From Nipponacmea schrenckii (taxonomy: Eukaryota; Mollusca; Gastropoda; Lottiidae): a DNA stretch of 64,000 bases. Numbering within the stretch: the first letter of the stretch is position 1; the number at the start of each line of letters is the position of its first letter. The stretch covers positions 24,291,106 through 24,355,105 of the forward strand of contig JAUJPP010000005.1 in NCBI GenBank assembly GCA_030562195.1, in the 5' to 3' direction. Position numbers and translations under genes: made by a program. Below, piece after piece: positions 9,741 through 23,100 of this stretch. Below the pieces are notes generated by a model. The model did no database searches, was not told where the DNA came from, and saw only the letters and a list, made by a program, of their open reading frames with translations.

Positions 9741-12700
9741 TTTCATGTGTTTGAGGCTGTCGGATGATTGTCCGAAACAAATAAAGCCTGGTCCACTTTA
9801 ATGTGGATTGCTGATATCTTGAAGAAGTCTGACATCTATTCCAGACATCCAGACTTTTATATTTATCATAATTATCTTTACTTGTGGAACATTGATACAA
9901 ACTCAATATTATGTTAACTCCACCATATATTCTACAAAGGAGTTTTTAGAAACGTTTTAGAATATTAAAACTAATCCCTTTATAGGTCATCATTTACAGT
10001 TAAGCCTTAGTTTCATTTCAGGTCATTTGATGAAAAAATGGAATAATGGTCATTTAATAGATTGCGATATCTTGAAGAAGTTGAAACAAATGTTAACCAC
10101 ATCACTGATCATACTTTCCCAATACCCTCCTTTAGTTGCAAGCTGTCTTGTGTTTTGATATATTAAATAAATTCACTCCTACCCATGTTATTTAGATTAT
10201 ATCAAAATGAATTACAAACAGACATATAGAGTATAATCTTTGAATGACATTTAGAAGTAGATCGAACATGAAATTACAACACTCTTATGGATATACTACT
10301 TCTTCCTTTAATATTTGCAACGTTTCAATTCACATACAGGAATCTTTATCAAGCACAAACTAAAGAGTTAATGTAATTATTTTGTGCTTGATAAAGATTC
10401 CTGTATGTGAATTGAAACATTGCAAATATTAAAAGAAGGAGTAGTATATCCATAATAGTGTTGTATTTAAAGACATATAGAGTGTCTAAAATACAAGAGT
10501 ATTCAGGTCAAACTAAAGTTTTCTCAGTAGGATAGATAAAAAGGTATTTATTTTTGACTAGAAAATTAAATGAAGGGTTTATTCACCACTCCTTGTTTAG
10601 TTGTTTATTCAATAGGTGTTTTTATACCTTTCTTATTGTATATATATATATAGTGTATTATACCGGTTTTCTCCCAAATATAGTGTCTGCTAATTTTCAT
10701 ATTATCTTGCATTACATACATGTGCATACTTGACTTTGTCCTCTTGTTGTATGTTGTACCAAGCTTGAAAGAGAAAAGAATCACCCATTTCTGGATTCTA
10801 CATGATTTGTATTTTCTGAAAGTGTTGTAAGTGAAAAATGGCAATCACTTAATATGAACTTAAATGGGTCTAAATTTCATATCAATCTGTAAAAATAGTA
10901 ACCATGTGCATTATTTTCATCTTATGGCTTGTGTTAGGGTGTATGAGACGAGTCTCAATGAAAGCACTGGCCTAGGTCACAGAACAATAGATAAGATTAT
11001 TGATTTGTGCGAGCATTAATTATTAGTAATTTTAGTAAAAAGACACAAGCACACACACACATACACCTAAACAGATACTCCGATATAAAGTATTTGGTAT
11101 GCATGGCACCATTTCTTAAAATTAGAATTTCCTGAAATCCAACTCAGAAATTGATTAATATATTGATATCACCAATCAAAAAAATGTTTTTAAAAAAGAT
11201 CTAAGATACATGAGCATTGTTAAATGGTTCAAGTCTACCGTGGACGAGAAAATTGCTAAAATTTGATTTCTTTTGTACGCTACAACTAGACGCTTTGTGT
11301 ATTCATGAGGAAATTTGTCTTGGAGTTCAGAGTAAGGGCGTTTGAATTGTTGTCATTTGGTGTGAAATAATATTTGTAAAACGCAGAATAATAATCCCAA
11401 CTCTGCAATAGGTGTCTGTTGGAATTGAAGATTTAAATTTTTACTGAACTCTAATATTTGTTTAATGTTAGTGGGTATTGAGAGGTTGATATGAGATCAT
11501 AGGAGAACCTTTAAATAAATTACACACTCTAAAACTATGTGACCCCTTGTTAGGCAGGGATAAATGATTGTTTGTTTTATGAAAGGTGCCAGCAAGGAAA
11601 CAAATCCCAACTTACCCAAATCTACTTTCACTATCAGTAGCTAGGATTGTCAAATATGATTTTGAACAATAAAATTTCAAATAGCATTTATATTTACTGT
11701 GTAATTCATTTTTTTTAACTATTTAAATCTAATATTATGAAATTTTGAAAAAAAAATTTCAGACACCGTATGAGAATGTTTGAACCTAATTCAAGCTCTA
11801 GAAATGAAATTTGATCCATTTCTTTTTATAAAACTGTATTCATTCTTGTTTAAATTCCATGTTTCGCCTTAAACTGTTGAACTATTTGTAGTGGCCTATT
11901 TATTAAAGCCTGTGGAGGCCAGGTACATTGTTGACAATTGGTTGACATTTCAAGCTATATAGATTGTTGGTTAAGGGATATATAGGATAGGATATATGAT
12001 ATACACCTGCATTGTTAGACCAACAAAACCCTTTATTTCAGGTAAAAAATATTTAAAATATACCTCTTTTGTTGTATTTTCTAATTACAGTCCTGGTTTT
12101 TAATTTATGATGTGATTTAATTACATGTATAATAAGTTCTTTTCTTATTTCAAACACATGTGTGATTTATATATCAGTATATTTGAATGTAGGAAGGTAG
12201 GAAGAATGAAGTTCTAAACTATTTCAGGGAAAGAGTTTTAAATGAAATGTCTTCAAGGCTATCTTAAGATGATGCACTTTGGGGGCATAATTAATTTGAA
12301 ACTTTGGATATACTGTATTCCTAAAACAAAGTGAATCATATTGTTGGACTAAAATTTAAGGAGAGGCCAAAAAGTAAGATAGGTGAGACAAACTGTCCCA
12401 TTTTGTGAGAATATTAAACAAAGGCTCTGTGGGATACATGCTATATATATTCTTTGAAAGAAAAAGTGTATTAATGTTACTGTCACTGGACATTTTTTGT
12501 AGGCTATTCTGGGGAAAAAGGGTGAAATAGAATCAATTTTAATTTACAATTGCTGTAATGGTAAAGGCTTGAAAGGCTTTCCAGCCCACTACTTAAGTGA
12601 TTTTTTTTATAATAATATGCAGGTGTAGAAAGAATAATGACAGTTATACTGTAGGTGACTGTAATATAGTCCCTATAAACACATAACAAATCAGCCAATA

Positions 12701-15700
12701 AACTCAGATTATATGGTATTGTATTGGATATTCTCCTATAGAAGCACAAATAGTTACCTCGAAATGAAGTATCCTATTTTTTTACAAACTAAAACATGTT
12801 TTTTTGATTTATCTACAGAAAGATTTATAATAAATATATATATTTATTTGGGTTGACAAGTTTGTAATGGCCATTTAACAGATTATCTCAGAGAATATGA
12901 TAGACAATTAACCTTACAATTATTCTTATTTAAATATATGTATGCTATAGGGGTTATATTATGAATATACAAGTAATATTAGCAATAACCTACATCTACT
13001 GTAGATTATCATTGATCTATTTTCTACCTGAATTATTTTCATCAATACAAAATATCTAAATATAATGTGTGAAAGGCATATGACATCCCTGACAGGTTTG
13101 CTTATCTGGGCCTTTTGAACATTTACTTGAGTCTCTTACACATACAGATTTTGATACATGAGAGTTTAGGATAAATTAAGTGTTCATTGTCCAAAACTAA
13201 TCATATGTATCAAGTATATTGTTTGATTTGTACAGATTTTTGTGTAATTCAAGGAAAATGGCAAGGATAGACGTGATTGTAATTTTTTATTTTCACTGCT
13301 CTATGTATCATGGAATTTTTGCTAACCCATTATTCATAGTTTCCAAGCAGTCATTTTTAATATGCATTATGATGCATAAACATTGAATATTCGAATTACG
13401 GCTCAAATTGTTCAAAGACTCTACAACTGAACAGATGGTATCTCTGTATCTGTATATGGGCATATAAATTACTAATTTTTCAGAGATACTTTCATGATAA
13501 AAACATTTAAAAGCCTTTATTTGAAAGCTTTTGTATCTTAAAATATACTGTTAAATTTGATATAAATAGTGATGCTTAAAGATTATTGGTGTTTTTAGAA
13601 TTATTATCTGCTGAAAATCATACATATTAAATAGTTATATATTTTTGACCCCTATAACTTTCCCATTAAAATCTTATAACAGATTTTTCTGTGAAATATT
13701 ATGTCCTCATATAGAAATACATAGGTTTCAGTAATTGCTAGATTACAAAAAGTTTATTCAAGATACTAGTAATAAGAAAGTATATTCCTAACTTTGTCAA
13801 TATTTAATTTCTTCAGGTTTGTATTGACAGAGTGATGAAAAAAGAAAGAATGTTACTAAACTAGGTAAAAGGATTTCTATCTCTTAACCACTTAAAACAG
13901 GAGGTCAGCTTTAAAAAACTATAACAGGTAAAATGTTTAATTAAGAGGTATACTAAGATAAACAGTCATATACGTGATGGATAGATTGTACTGAGGTTTT
14001 TTATCCTTACTGTTACTATTAACTTTTAAATACTAGACATTATGTAAAGTATTTATAACTTTTTGACCATTTCCTAAATTTGTTTTTATCAAAATAATTC
14101 CGGGGAAATCTGAAGTTATTCAAACTCTTCCAAAAGAAACCAATATAGGATTACAGTGTCAGAAATCTGTAGATATGGCACCATATTACATGCTTTTGAT
14201 TTTATTATTCAATCCATAACAATAGAACATTACCTTGGGATGGGTGATACTGGAATTTAGCCTTCGAATTACAAATATTGTATAACTCATTCATTGAGCT
14301 GATCATTGAGATTACCGATTGATCTTACACACCTTATGATTAGGTATAATCTTCATTAATCTGGATAAGTTGTAAACTTTAAGTCCTAAGGTTAATTTAT
14401 ACATTAGACTTAGTATGGTGCACAGTCAATTTACATATCATCATATATTGATGAGGCTCAGCTTGATGTATTACAGGCTTAACTTTTTCATAGCTCATGA
14501 GTTCTGACTTTCTTTGAATGGCTTTATTTTATTGTAAAACCAACAGTGAAGTTAAGACCCTCTAGGAAGTTCAAATCGTTATAAATTTAATGAACTTATT
14601 CATATAGTATTATAATTTGTTCAAAGTCTGTATATCAAAAGATTTTAGGGTGTTGACCTGTATAATTATTCATTAGTTATACAAATACATTAGGCTTATA
14701 GATTTAACCAGAACATTATAGGGACTTAATTAAGGCACATGTATAATGAAGGAAGTGTTTAAGAGTTCAGACTTTGTTAACAATGATATATAGGTAGATT
14801 GAAACATATCCTTCTTCCAAATATTACATTTTATTATATAATTTCATGGTGGCTCTAGTATAAGGGTATGTTTAAGTGACAGTTTTCAATCTTCATCCCA
14901 AAAGAAACTATTGTTTACCCTACAGCCACTAGCAGTTTTTATGTTTAGCAGGTTTAGTGTCTTTCTGATGATTGATTAACTTTATAACTAATAAAATTTT
15001 CATATGCATTAACAAGGGCATTTGTGTTATACATCTAATCCATGACTTTGAGAATTTTAAGATCAAGTGTATTTTTCAGATCGAATATTTATATTTCAGA
15101 AGCCAAGATGGGCCATGTTCATTTGTCATTTGAATATCACATTCATAAAAGCTGCTTAAAAATTAGAATATGGCAGCTGAGTGACATCCTACTACCTCCA
15201 CGTAAGTAGAATTTAGAGTTATAGCTAAGTCATAAAGGCCTGATGCGCTTGTCAGAATTTATTCAAGTTTATTCAATCCTTGGCAAATGTTGAGATGACC
15301 TTTCAGATTTATTGTGTGTATTATTTTATAAAATTGAGGAATAATATACCATAAAAACATTATTCAGGTGCTTCCTACCCCTAAATGCTAAATGTGGCTT
15401 AAGGATTATTGGTCAATTACTTATAGGAAGTTTTTGCAAGTTGACTAAATGAATAACATGTCCTAAAAGGACTACCTTTTATGTTTCCAAAATTTTCTTA
15501 TTTCAGCTCAAATTTCTATGATCCAGTCTGTATATGTAAGAAGTTTTTTGACACCTTCTAATTCTAAGTCATCCATTCAACGCACTGAAGAAGTTAGAGT
15601 TGAAAATTTGGAGGCACACATTAATGTCAAAGCACATGAAAAGAAACCTTCATCAGGAATACAACATGTATTTACCCCATCCAATTTTAAGTTTTTAACA

Positions 15701-16585
15701 CCCCTTGAATATTCCAATATCAATGTTGATGTGGTACGCGAAAAAAGCATTCAAATTGAAGTGTGTATGATACAGAAATCGAGTCGTAAATCTTTTATGA
15801 TAGGAATGATAAATATACCTCTTAAAAAAGCTGTGAAAATATTTGTTCGTGAAAAAATACCTCTTATTCCCTGCCTTAACTATACCACTCCCAATAATAT
15901 GAGAGTTTATAGTGCCACTGACCTTGACCTTGAAGGAAATGGTGACCTTTTCTACACTTCACAATCGCTTAAAGAACTAAATGGTCATATGGCCCCTGCT
16001 GAATTTGAGGAAGTTATGGTGCCTGATGAGAACTTAATCAAACCTGTTCATATAAATATTCGTAAAAAACGTGATAGTAATGATAATGAGGTCAAGGTTG
16101 AAAATGGTGATACATGTATTAAGAATGAGACCAAATCTCCTTCAAAAGCTTGTGAAAACATTCAAAAATCAAAGGAGGGGTCAGAACAATCAAAGGTCAA
16201 TACAAAAAATGAATCAAATCTCAAAACTGAAAAGGACAAGAAACTCATTAAGGTCAATTTGGATGACCTTGAAATTAGTGACATGGTGACAAATGGTATC
16301 CCAAACTCTCAGGAAAAAATTGAACATTTGGAGAGCAATAATGGAAAAACAAAGTTGTGTGTCCCTTTAGATCTAGTAATTGATGACAGTGATCATGAAC
16401 TTGAGGAAACCTTATCTGGTTTAAAAGTAACATCTCCTACAGCAGTTCCATCACGTCCTGAAACTCCAGTATGGGATTATTATGACTTTGATTTTGAAGA
16501 AGGAAGGAAGCCCAAACAGAAACAAGCTAAGAATTCAACAAGCTCTACAAAATCAACTGACTCAGAAGTGACTCGTTCTAACTGA
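9664..16585 (+). CDS. Single-C2-domain protein of unknown function (two solid 3' exons; first exon tentative)
   Basis: Solid exons are 15100-15201 and 15507-16585 (TGA/TAA-type stop at the end), joined in phase 1 so that ILLPP continues into PQISMIQSVYVRSFLTP. A candidate first exon, ATG 9664 to donor after 9700, has the matching phase 1 and gives a 405-residue protein; alternatively translation starts at ATG 15108 after a non-coding exon. The first ~150 residues form a synaptotagmin-type C2 fold: GHVHLSFEYHIHKSCLKIRIW strand pattern, YVRSFLTPSNSK, then HVFTPSNFKFLTPLE and a late IGMINIPLKKA strand. The aspartates that bind calcium are absent, so calcium-independent binding is likely. The C-terminal half is charged, Lys/Glu/Ser-rich and probably disordered, and ends near a WDYYDFDFEEG patch. 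I do not recognise a named orthologue. Confidence 0.75.
9701..15099 (+). other. Putative 5.4-kb intron of the C2 gene
   Basis: AT-rich, with no further coding segment that I could support on either strand. It contains the foldback element at 10276-10464 and a short acacac run near 11050. If the first exon at 9664 is wrong, this is simply intergenic or 5' intron sequence. Confidence 0.4.
10276..10464. mobile_element. Foldback element: two ~84-bp inverted arms with 21-bp loop
   Basis: Bases 10276-10359 are nearly the exact reverse complement of 10381-10464; for example, tacaggaatctttatcaagc on the left pairs with gcttgataaagattcctgta on the right. Only a few mismatches occur (e.g. cgtttc against aaacat; acttct against agaagg). 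The loop is 10360-10380. It can form a long hairpin in DNA or in a transcript. It looks like a small palindromic MITE without coding capacity. Confidence 0.9.
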
Positions 16586-17184
16586 CCTGAATTCTATCCA
16601 GTTTGAAAAGCACATGACCTTCTTAAACACTCTGATTTAACAAAACTGGATTATTGCTTGTTACTATTTCAGGCAACTGTATATCTCTTCTTTAACAGCC
16701 TTTCATTAAGGTTACCATAACCAATGACTACAACCTGATATTACTTTGAAATTTGATTTAAATTGTTATTTAATTGTTAGGGATATTGTTATTGTTATCA
16801 ATAATTATATAGTTATGTTGTGATCTGGAATCAAAAGCTTTTATCAAAGGATCATTCCTGACCAATGCAAGAACTCTTTATAGATGCTTATGCAATCAAA
16901 CTTGGAAATTGTGTCAAAATGGAAACCTAGTTCCCCAAAAAATATGTCCATTTAGTTCTGATAATTTATCCATTATACATGTATACATAATTATCTATAA
17001 TAAAAAATATCTATGTAGCTGCATATTGATGGTAGGTGTACCTTATTTTTAATCAAATTTCATATTTTATAGAATATATTATGTAGACTGTAATTATTGC
17101 TGCAAGAAAGATAATATTTGGAGGTACCAACACAGATACTGAGTGGTCCAAATATTTATATGATTATGTAAAGCAATATGCTTG
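16586..17184. other. Convergent intergenic region between C2 gene and amidohydrolase gene
   Basis: The two stop codons face each other across ~600 bp, so both 3' UTRs must end here and might overlap. The only clear signal is the plus-strand AATAAA listed separately; on the minus strand an ATTAAA variant (plus TTTAAT near 17047) is possible. Confidence 0.5.
16999..17004 (+). terminator. Candidate polyadenylation signal AATAAA for the C2 gene
   Basis: First canonical AATAAA well placed downstream of the stop at 16585, about 415 bp into the 3' UTR. It is position-based only; AT-rich sequence gives such hexamers by chance. Confidence 0.4.
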
Positions 17185-20100
17185 TTAACTTGTACTAAAT
17201 GGATAGTTTTCCAAATCTTCAATTTCATATTGCTTACCACCTTTCCAAACAGCAACTGGAATCAAAATTTGTCGCAAGTTTTCCTTCTTACCATGACAAT
17301 CTTCAAGCCAAATATCACATTCTTCCAGTTTTAATATAGTGATATCTGCTTCCCTTCCTATCTCTAAAGATCCCAAACTCTGATTTTTTCCTATCGCTTC
17401 TGCTGCTTTGGATGTAACAGCACCAATAACCTTCTTCAGAGGCATCCCAAGATGAAGGAATCGACTCATTACTAATAATAGATCATAAACTGGTCCATGG
17501 ATATTCCCTGTGTGTAAGTCAGTACTAATAGTATCTGGTAAAAAGTTTGATTTCATGGCAACTCTTGCTCTTTCCCAGGAGAAAGATCCCTGTCCATGAC
17601 CAACATCAAAAAGAACACCACGGTCCCTGGCTTTCAGAACATCTGGTTGAACTTTTTTTAAACTGTCATCTATGATGGTTGTATTATGTCCATGAAAGGA
17701 ATGTGTGTAAATATCCCCCCTGGATAGGTTACCTGGACAACTGAGGTCAGAGTGGTCTGAAATAAAATGAACATACTATATGATTGTTGGTTTACATGGT
17801 TTCTACTTCCACAAAAAAGAGTTTATTTTTGTCACATAGTTTTTCATACATTCTGCATATTGAAAATGCTCGGATAGTTTTATAGGGTGTTCTTGAATCT
17901 TCAGAATATTTACCTTCAACTAGTTGTACTGGGATGGTACTAAGTATATGATGAACCATTAAAGGCACATTACATTTTGTAGCAGAAGTAATTGCTCTCC
18001 TAAAATTCATATGGAAATAGTAAATCCAACTGATTGAAACCAGTCACTTTATAAACTATTTTCAAGATATCTGTAGTTTTGATTGTTGGTGATGAACTAT
18101 GCGTTCCTGTATATTGATGTAGGCCTATCTGTTTAATTTTATATAGCAGAATTTCCAGTGGCAAAGCTAATTTAGAATTATGCAGTAAAACTGATAAAGT
18201 TTCTAATAGGTATGGAACACTTAGCAATTCCTGTCTCCCAAAGCAGGAAAGTGGACTCTAAATGTTTCATGTGATATATTTAATACAGTAGGGCTGCCAA
18301 TATGATATTATATATGGGAGATAACTCGTAAATACCTATACACTTCCTCTTCCAATCTACCATTATCTGTGACGCCAATACTTAATCGGACCTTAACTCC
18401 AACAATCACGTCCTTGTTTTCTTCTATGATTGTTGAGCATTTAATCCCATTTACTTGATTTAGGTGATCACATTCTCCCCCATTTCCTGGAATTTCCAAG
18501 AGAATCTTCATCTAATGCAGACCAAGCTGTATAAGACCAACTCGATCGTATTACTTTCTTTTTAGGTACACAATGTACTACCACGTTGATTGTGTTGAGT
18601 TACAAAATGGCGTTAGTGCTTCGTTTGGTTGATTATTTATGAATCTTGCATCATAAAAGTGATTAACTTTCAATGCGACAGACACCAATGGAAGCGTTGT
18701 TTATGCTGTTTACCCATTTGGAACGTAGAAAGTTAAAATGCTATAGGCTTATATTTGATACGAGTGCAGAAATATTGATCTTCCTTATCTCATCAAAATT
18801 ATTTCTGTAAATGTCGGATGTTGAAATTCTCATATTTAACTGCAATCTCCAACAGATGTAAGGCTACAGAGTTACAACATGGTAATTTTCGTAACATCTA
18901 GGGTTAGGCTATTGTTCAAACCAAATGGTAGGCTATATTGCATCATGATTTGACCTTTTCTTCAGTTCAAGAGTTTGGTAAACTTTGGGTTTATAATAAT
19001 TTATAAGCATATAATGCTTAAACCTCTTATTTCCCATTGAAAAAAATACATTTTCACCCTTAAAAATATTTAGAGCGTTTTGTATCCCCCCCCTCTTTTT
19101 TTTTATCAAGATATAGTTTCAGTATGAGTTTTGGATGAATGGGTTGATTCGGTTCCAGTGAATAAAATACAATTAGGCTATCCTCAAAGGAAGTGTACAG
19201 AAGAAATATTTATACCATCACCAGAACAGCCAGCAGCTGCCAAACCATGAGTAGCAATGTGGAGAAAACACAATAACCTCGTTGAACATTTATCGATTAT
19301 AAATTTTCTTAAACCAGGAAATGTACAAGCTCCTGAAATATAGTGAAAAGATAATGACCACACGTGGTCGACACAGACATTCATTATAAACAGAGAGTGT
19401 GCTGTTATTTGGTTTATTGTTGGTTATCTTAACAGAAATCAGTATAAATTAAGAATATCGTTAACAAATGGGAATGCTTTAGACGATTCTTGTCACAAGG
19501 CTTGCAATATAATATGACAGTATAGACCCATAATAATACGTATTCTACAAGGAGATGCAATTGATAAATTGTACAACAAAGTTTGTCCAATAATTATATC
19601 TTTTGGAGATGACAACACTGTTTATTGTTGTGTTTTGTGAAAATGATAAATTACTAATCAATGACCAGTAAAATTTGTCGTCTATATGTGTTGAATATAG
19701 ATAGAACTGGGTGATTAAACAGCTCAATAAAGGATGACTATAGCTGAACAATAATAGAGGTTTATCGATTTTCACTATGTATTTGTCTGAAAATATTCCC
19801 TTGAAATATCTCATCAATCTTTAATTATACCGAACCTTCAGCTGACTACCAAATCGATTTCTATCCCTTTTAACACAAACCTATCAACACGCTACCTATC
19901 AATCAAATATCAGAAATACCAGGCTTTCGTGCGCCATATTGGTTTTCAGTTATCCACAAGTCGGCTATCGGTGATTTTACGAACCACATTTACCCAAACT
20001 ATCGTTGGAACTGCAATTCATTGTCAAGGCTTTAATAAACAACTATGCTATACATAAACATTAGGACTGTATTTATTTAATAGGATACTTCAACCATGGC

Positions 20101-23100
20101 TTATTACCCTATCCTACTATTGTGAATGTCTAGCCTACATACGACATGAATATATATAGTTGTTATGTAAATAAACTAATTTTAGAAAGCCGAGTTGTTA
20201 CTGTTAGTTAAAAGATAACAAGCAATTTAGGTCACATGAAAATATTTCAATAAACCACACGCTAATTTGATAAATAGTATAAAGAAACCGGTTTATTTCC
20301 ATAGCAACACTTGCGTCATATAACTTGAGCTTATAATAAAACCATATAATAGTTCTATTATATTATGAATGCTAACCCAGTTTAAAATAAGATTGTTTAT
20401 AAAAATATTAATTACGTATTTCGACTTTGGTGAAAACATTGTAATCGTTCGGATTATTTTTTTTTTTTTTTTTTTTTTTAAATTTTCGGATGAGTTTACA
20501 GACAAACTGGTAAAATGTACAGAAATTCTAAATCTACAGTTGATCCTAGACAGATTTCTATTGTCAAATAAAACAAAACCGAAAGTTCTATCTGTTACCG
20601 GAAGTGAGAACCGAAAGTTGAGTTTTTTTTGCTTTAGCAAGTTTATTTTCAGTTCGATTTCGACTGAATTTTCAGATTTGAAAACTTCAACGTATTTGTC
20701 AACTAACAACTATAGGTTATATGCAATTCGGATAAATCTTTTACACACGATTTGCAATTCAAGGGTCATCGGCAAAATTTTCAGACCGTGATTTCTCGTT
20801 TAATATAAATGGTAACATTTTGAAACTTAACCAGTTGATAGGCAATATGATTATGATTTTTGAAAAAAAAAATTTCGACATCCGGTTAAGCCTCAAATGA
20901 TGTAATTACGTAACTTCCGGTCTATAACAGCTAGGTGAAAAGTGAAAACTGTTTTATAAATATCTTGTCAATAGTAATCGATTTGACATAAATAATTTAG
21001 TCAAGCTGCCATATCGGCCGCCATTTTGAATTTTCGTCACAATTCTTAAAGCCGAAATTCAGACACTATTGATAGGCCGATTTCGATGAAATTTGGCACA
21101 TAGATACATTGGATCATTATCTACCTTTTCTAGGAGGCCGATTTTTAAATTTCGTATTTTTTTTCGAATTATTCAAATTTCGATTTGTTCAAAATTAGGT
21201 CACTTTAACGGCTAAGGAAGGTGTGACTCACTTAATCTATGACCTTGAAAATTAGATCAAATAATATTCAATATATTGTCTACAAGGAGATATTTATTGA
21301 TTTGGCTTACTTAAAAAATTCATAGAGATAAGTGTAATTAAATACAGCAAAAATTGTTAATTTTCATATTTTCGCCATCTTTAACCGGAAGGTGTGACCT
21401 AATTATTTTTTGACTTTGAAAACTAGGTCAAATGATATTCAATATATTGTCTAGATGTAGGTCATTGCAAATTTAGCCTACATAATATTTTAAGGCTCTC
21501 GAAATACGTTCATAATTGTAAGCAATTCTAGTTTGACTTTATTTTACATTTAAATTCCCTTGTGAAGTCGTTCATATAGCTCCTATGCAATACACTCGTC
21601 GAAGTCAAAGATTTGAAATGGCCGAGGTCTCAAATAAAGTGAATATGATAGTTCTCGTATAGTATTTAGTTTTGAACAAATACACAACCTGTTACAGAAA
21701 GTTTGTTTAGGATTTTTTCACTAAGCTATAAATTAGCCTAAGTTAACATAACACTATTCATGATTTCTTAGTTATCATCAAAAGGTTTATAGGCTCTGGG
21801 AGAATAGATCTCAGTTTGTAAGTTAACATATCCAACTAATTATCAGTCTATTGTTTTATTAACACGGCAAATTTCCAGAGGGGGCATGTGTTGTAAGCAA
21901 TATTCTCAATAGAAAAAATACTCTGAGAGGGAGGGGCAAGATGGGAGAGGGTTGGAAGACAATTGACGAAGCTAAATTAAAAATTCGGCAATTCTTTAAG
22001 CTTATCTTGGAACGTTTAGGAGCGGTGAATGTAAAATTCCAAATTCACGATCTATTCGAATTGATTCAAAGACTAGAACATGGATATCCTGTAAATATAA
22101 GATGTCTATAGACTAGAATACCAAAACTAAATTTCCGCCATAAGTCGTGTACAAAGTCGGGATCAAAACATTTATATCAATAAACGAATATTTAAAAGTT
22201 ATTTTCTTTTATCAAATCACAAAATCTATTTTTATATTTGTTCGTTTACAATTCTTATGTGCTAATTAAGATATATTAAACTTTTCAGTCTAATATAATT
22301 AAGAACAAGTGACAGACTTTTTGATGCAATAAACCATTTTTTGTTATTCGATACTAAAGATGACTCTAAACAGGTTGGTGAGGGTTCAAAAGTAGGACGT
22401 AAAATTTCATTCATTTCATTTCATTTTGTGAGGGTTCTTGCAAATTTTCGTAAATTTATTTTAGGGCAAAATCGTATACAAATAAGATATTATTCACATT
22501 TGTTTCAACTGAATCACATATTATTAATATTTGTTTCAACCGATTTGAGGTACAAATGCCGAACCCGATCTATACCCCCACTGAGGAGATGGGTTAGTCT
22601 TAAAACGATCGAACAGCGTCTAATAGTAATTTGATACATGTTCCGTGATATCATTCTAGTTCAGACCGCATCTTTCCAATATATTCCGTTAACTTGAACT
22701 GAATTAATTCCGTGGGTGTTTCATCTAAATAAAGTATTATATGCCACTGTTCTTGATTGTCTACGTGACAGGAATATATTGGTTGCCATGGAAACATTGA
22801 TCACATATATGATCAAATTGACCAATACTGATTTTGTTCTCAGAAGATAAAATGAATAAGAAAAAAGTCCTGGAACACAAACAAATTGAAGATAATGACT
22901 GTAGACATTCAATTCCGGAGCCCAAATTCTCCAGACACTATTTACAAAATGCATTTTAATCAACAGTTAACATTAATTTTTTTGTATAAATTATTTCTAC
23001 CATCCGAGAACATTTCCTGAAATTTGAGTGGTGTCTTATATTTTCTCTAAGCTGAATGTACTTTAAGTAAAAATCTGTTTTAAAATATATGCTGAGTGTC

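Noticed and set aside
20293..20791. Two overlapping frames of ~140 residues on opposite strands
   Set aside because: They arise around a poly-T/poly-A run in AT-rich intron DNA, have no recognisable domain, and only one could be real at most.
22341..22634. 97-residue plus-strand frame
   Set aside because: No domain, no splice logic and intronic location; indistinguishable from chance.
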